Below are positions 61,941 to 64,000 of a DNA stretch of 64,000 nucleotides, in pieces. The translations under genes and the position numbers were made by a program. Below the pieces are notes generated by a model, which ran no database searches, was not told the origin of the DNA, and saw only the letters and a program-made list of their open reading frames with translations. This DNA comes from Eopsaltria australis (taxonomy: Eukaryota > Chordata > Aves > Passeriformes > Petroicidae), in the NCBI GenBank assembly GCA_034509425.1, contig JAVTVJ010000342.1, positions 1,860,001-1,924,000 on the forward strand, read 5' to 3'. Position 1 is the first letter of the stretch; each line of letters begins with the position of its first letter.

Positions 61941-64000
61941 AGGAGGGAGACCCTCAATTAATGCCTGTGTATGTGGGATGAAGGAAGGAACTGGGGAGTG
62001 TGTGGGGAAATCCAACTGTGACATAAACCCCATCATCCTTACTGCAATTTAAAATCAGAGACTTAGTGGAGTTATAAATTTTCATTTACAGATTTGTTTG
62101 ATTGCTCTCCCGTGAGGTTTATTACTGGAAGAAGTAAAATGATGTGGATGTTTGGTGATAAATGTTCTCCCATTAGTAAATGGGTATTTCCATGCTCTAC
62201 AAGTGACTCCAGAGCTCTTCAGTCATTTGCTTGAATCCACACCAATCTTTCAAAAGCATCTTGCAGAGAACCAAAAATACACTGCAGTACAGGACCTGTA
62301 TGAATTCAGTGAATTTGGTGGTTCTGCTGAACTCAGGAGGTTTTGATGGCAATTTGCCAACTGCTTCAGAAATTCTGAATTTGCCGATTTGCCACGATCC
62401 GATCACACTCAAACCTCTGCTGGTCTGCAGAAAAATTCCTTACTGTAGTGACACTGAGGGTGAGGAGGTGAGGAGCAGGTGAGGAGCTCCTATTTTCTAT
62501 CCAAGGAAAGGGCTAGGACCTAGCTTGTCTCAATTTACCAGCTGGTTTTAACAGGAGTTATTACCTCCCCGACCAACCTAGCCCTGCTCATGGCCTTCGG
62601 CTGGCAGGAAGAGCACAAAGACTGCAAAGACCACTAAGCTGAGGGAAGGGATACCATAAGAGTCTTAAGTTCAAAATATATGTCTCTGTATCGTGACAGA
62701 ACAATGCAAACAGAAACACTGCTCCACACAAGTGAGACAGAGAGAGGTTTGTCCCCATGGGTGAGAGCCAGACTCAAAGGCTGCTGCTCCCCAGAGCCAT
62801 TTCCCTGCCTTCTGCAGGCACTCACGGGGATCCTAAAGGTCACTTGCAGAGGACACACAGATTTGTCTTCCAGAGGGAGTAAATGAGAAAAGCAAACTGG
62901 AGGCAGAGGTTAAAGAAAGCATTTGTTAACAGCACTCTTTACAAATGGAGTTTTGCCTGTCCTGACACGCTGCATGTGAGCTGGAATCCAGCTCAGTGGC
63001 TGGGAGGGAGCTGCCAGGGCAGCAGGAGCTCGTTCATCAGGCTCCTTGGGAAGCATCCTGAGCCCCATAGAGATGGATCTGAGGCCAGGGCAGGCCCCTC
63101 TGCCCTCTGCAGCACATCCTGGCCCTGCTGCCCTGAGCATCAGCGGAGACAGCCCCTACCAGGGGACAGAGCAAGGCAGCAGCCACTGCTCCTGGAGATG
63201 GAAACACCTCCCAGCACTTCCCAAACTGCTCCATGGAAAACACCGGGCTATTTCTACTTCACAGCACTGACTGACTGCAGGTTACCTCCTACACATGATA
63301 TGGGGGAAAAGGTTGTTCCATGCTCCAGTATCAGATTATTTGTGTTAATTTGAGCTATAGAAATGTCTAGAAATGCTTTGCTGTACTGGGCATTTTCCAT
63401 CTACATCACAAGAGGCACTCTTTGGAGGCACAAGCTGTTTTCAGGGCATCCCCCAAGAACAGGGAGATACAATGAGCAATCACCCTGTCTGCTGAGCAGT
63501 TGGAGGCACAGGCATTCCCCTGGCAGCTCCTGAACAAGCAGCTGTTTTGTCACAGCACTGTGACAAGGCCATGCTGTCCCTTACAGCAGAGTGCTCTCAC
63601 GGCTTTGGAGCTGCCAGCATCCAAACCAGCATCTCCACACAGCTCCAAGCAGGGACAGGAACAAATGCCACGTTCCTGAGTGCTGCCTACACACCCAGGA
63701 GCTCAGCACTGCCCCAGTCAGCAGCTGTGTGGCTCAGAGCTGTGCGCTCACGGTCACAAAATCGGCAAAAAAATCGCTACGTTTCAAAATCCTACCTCTG
63801 GAAGTGTTAGATGGAAAAAGAGTTATCAGGAGGGGGGTGGGAAAAGGCAGGACTGTCCCTTGCAGCAGCTTCCTGCAGCTAAATTAGGTTAAGCAGAATG
63901 TGAGACCACACTGCCAAGCACCCCGAGGAGTTCTGTGGCTGCAGGAAGCACACGCTGTCAAGGAAAGGACAGCAGGAGCAACAGCTGGAAAGAAAAATGG
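61941..64000 (-). other. GPC1: GPC1 intron 1, right-edge segment
   Basis: Ordinary non-coding sequence. A GC-richer patch at about 62980-63250 has overlapping open frames on both strands without recognised domains. No CpG island, signal-peptide exon or SCGEVRQ-like glypican start is visible, so GPC1 exon 1 is probably further right. Confidence 0.6.

Noticed and set aside
1..64000. tRNA, rRNA, spliceosomal RNA genes or CRISPR arrays
   Set aside because: I saw no tRNA B-box-like string, no snRNA landmarks and no regularly spaced identical repeats.

Overview
The window is vertebrate nuclear DNA, most likely from a bird and perhaps a songbird. The pointers are one glypican exon with canonical splice sites, the recognisable 3' end of a CR1 LINE (the common avian/reptilian retrotransposon), and two copies of a ~440-bp LTR of the kind I associate with songbird genomes. 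The species call is inference. No bacterial, organellar or complete viral gene is visible.

Only one protein-coding segment can be supported: a 159-bp internal exon on the minus strand at 3754-3912. It encodes the conserved N-terminal cysteine segment of glypican-1 (GPC1), a GPI-anchored heparan-sulfate proteoglycan, and corresponds to human exon 2. Positions 1-3753 are therefore intron 2 (partial). Everything from 3913 to 64000 is read as intron 1 or 5' flank; exon 1 with its signal peptide and promoter is not visible, so it probably lies beyond the right edge and intron 1 is at least about 60 kb.

Layout: intron 2 (1-3753); GPC1 exon 2 (3754-3912); GC-rich intron (3913-6134); solo LTR, plus strand (6135-6577); mixed intron with a pentamer microsatellite, small tandem repeats and a possible LINE endonuclease scrap (6578-31559); a 223-bp sequence present twice in direct orientation at about 96% identity (31560-31782 and 34618-34840); AT-rich, regulatory-looking DNA (about 35800-36350 and 40441-41260); two CR1-like fragments in inverted orientation (44851-45123 and 45259-45642); a second solo LTR on the minus strand (51278-51712); another regulatory-looking block (53541-54190); a GC-rich block with the longest open frame of the window and a near-perfect 37-bp-arm foldback (54191-56340); and a last CpG-retaining AT-rich block (61381-61940).

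Most open frames lie in GC-rich or low-stop DNA, overlap one another on both strands and resemble no family I recognise, so I treat them as chance. I found no convincing new biological system. The best leads are the duplicated 223-bp element, the foldback, the regulatory-looking blocks in an unusually long glypican intron, and one TATA-like promoter candidate. Repeat edges were set by eye.
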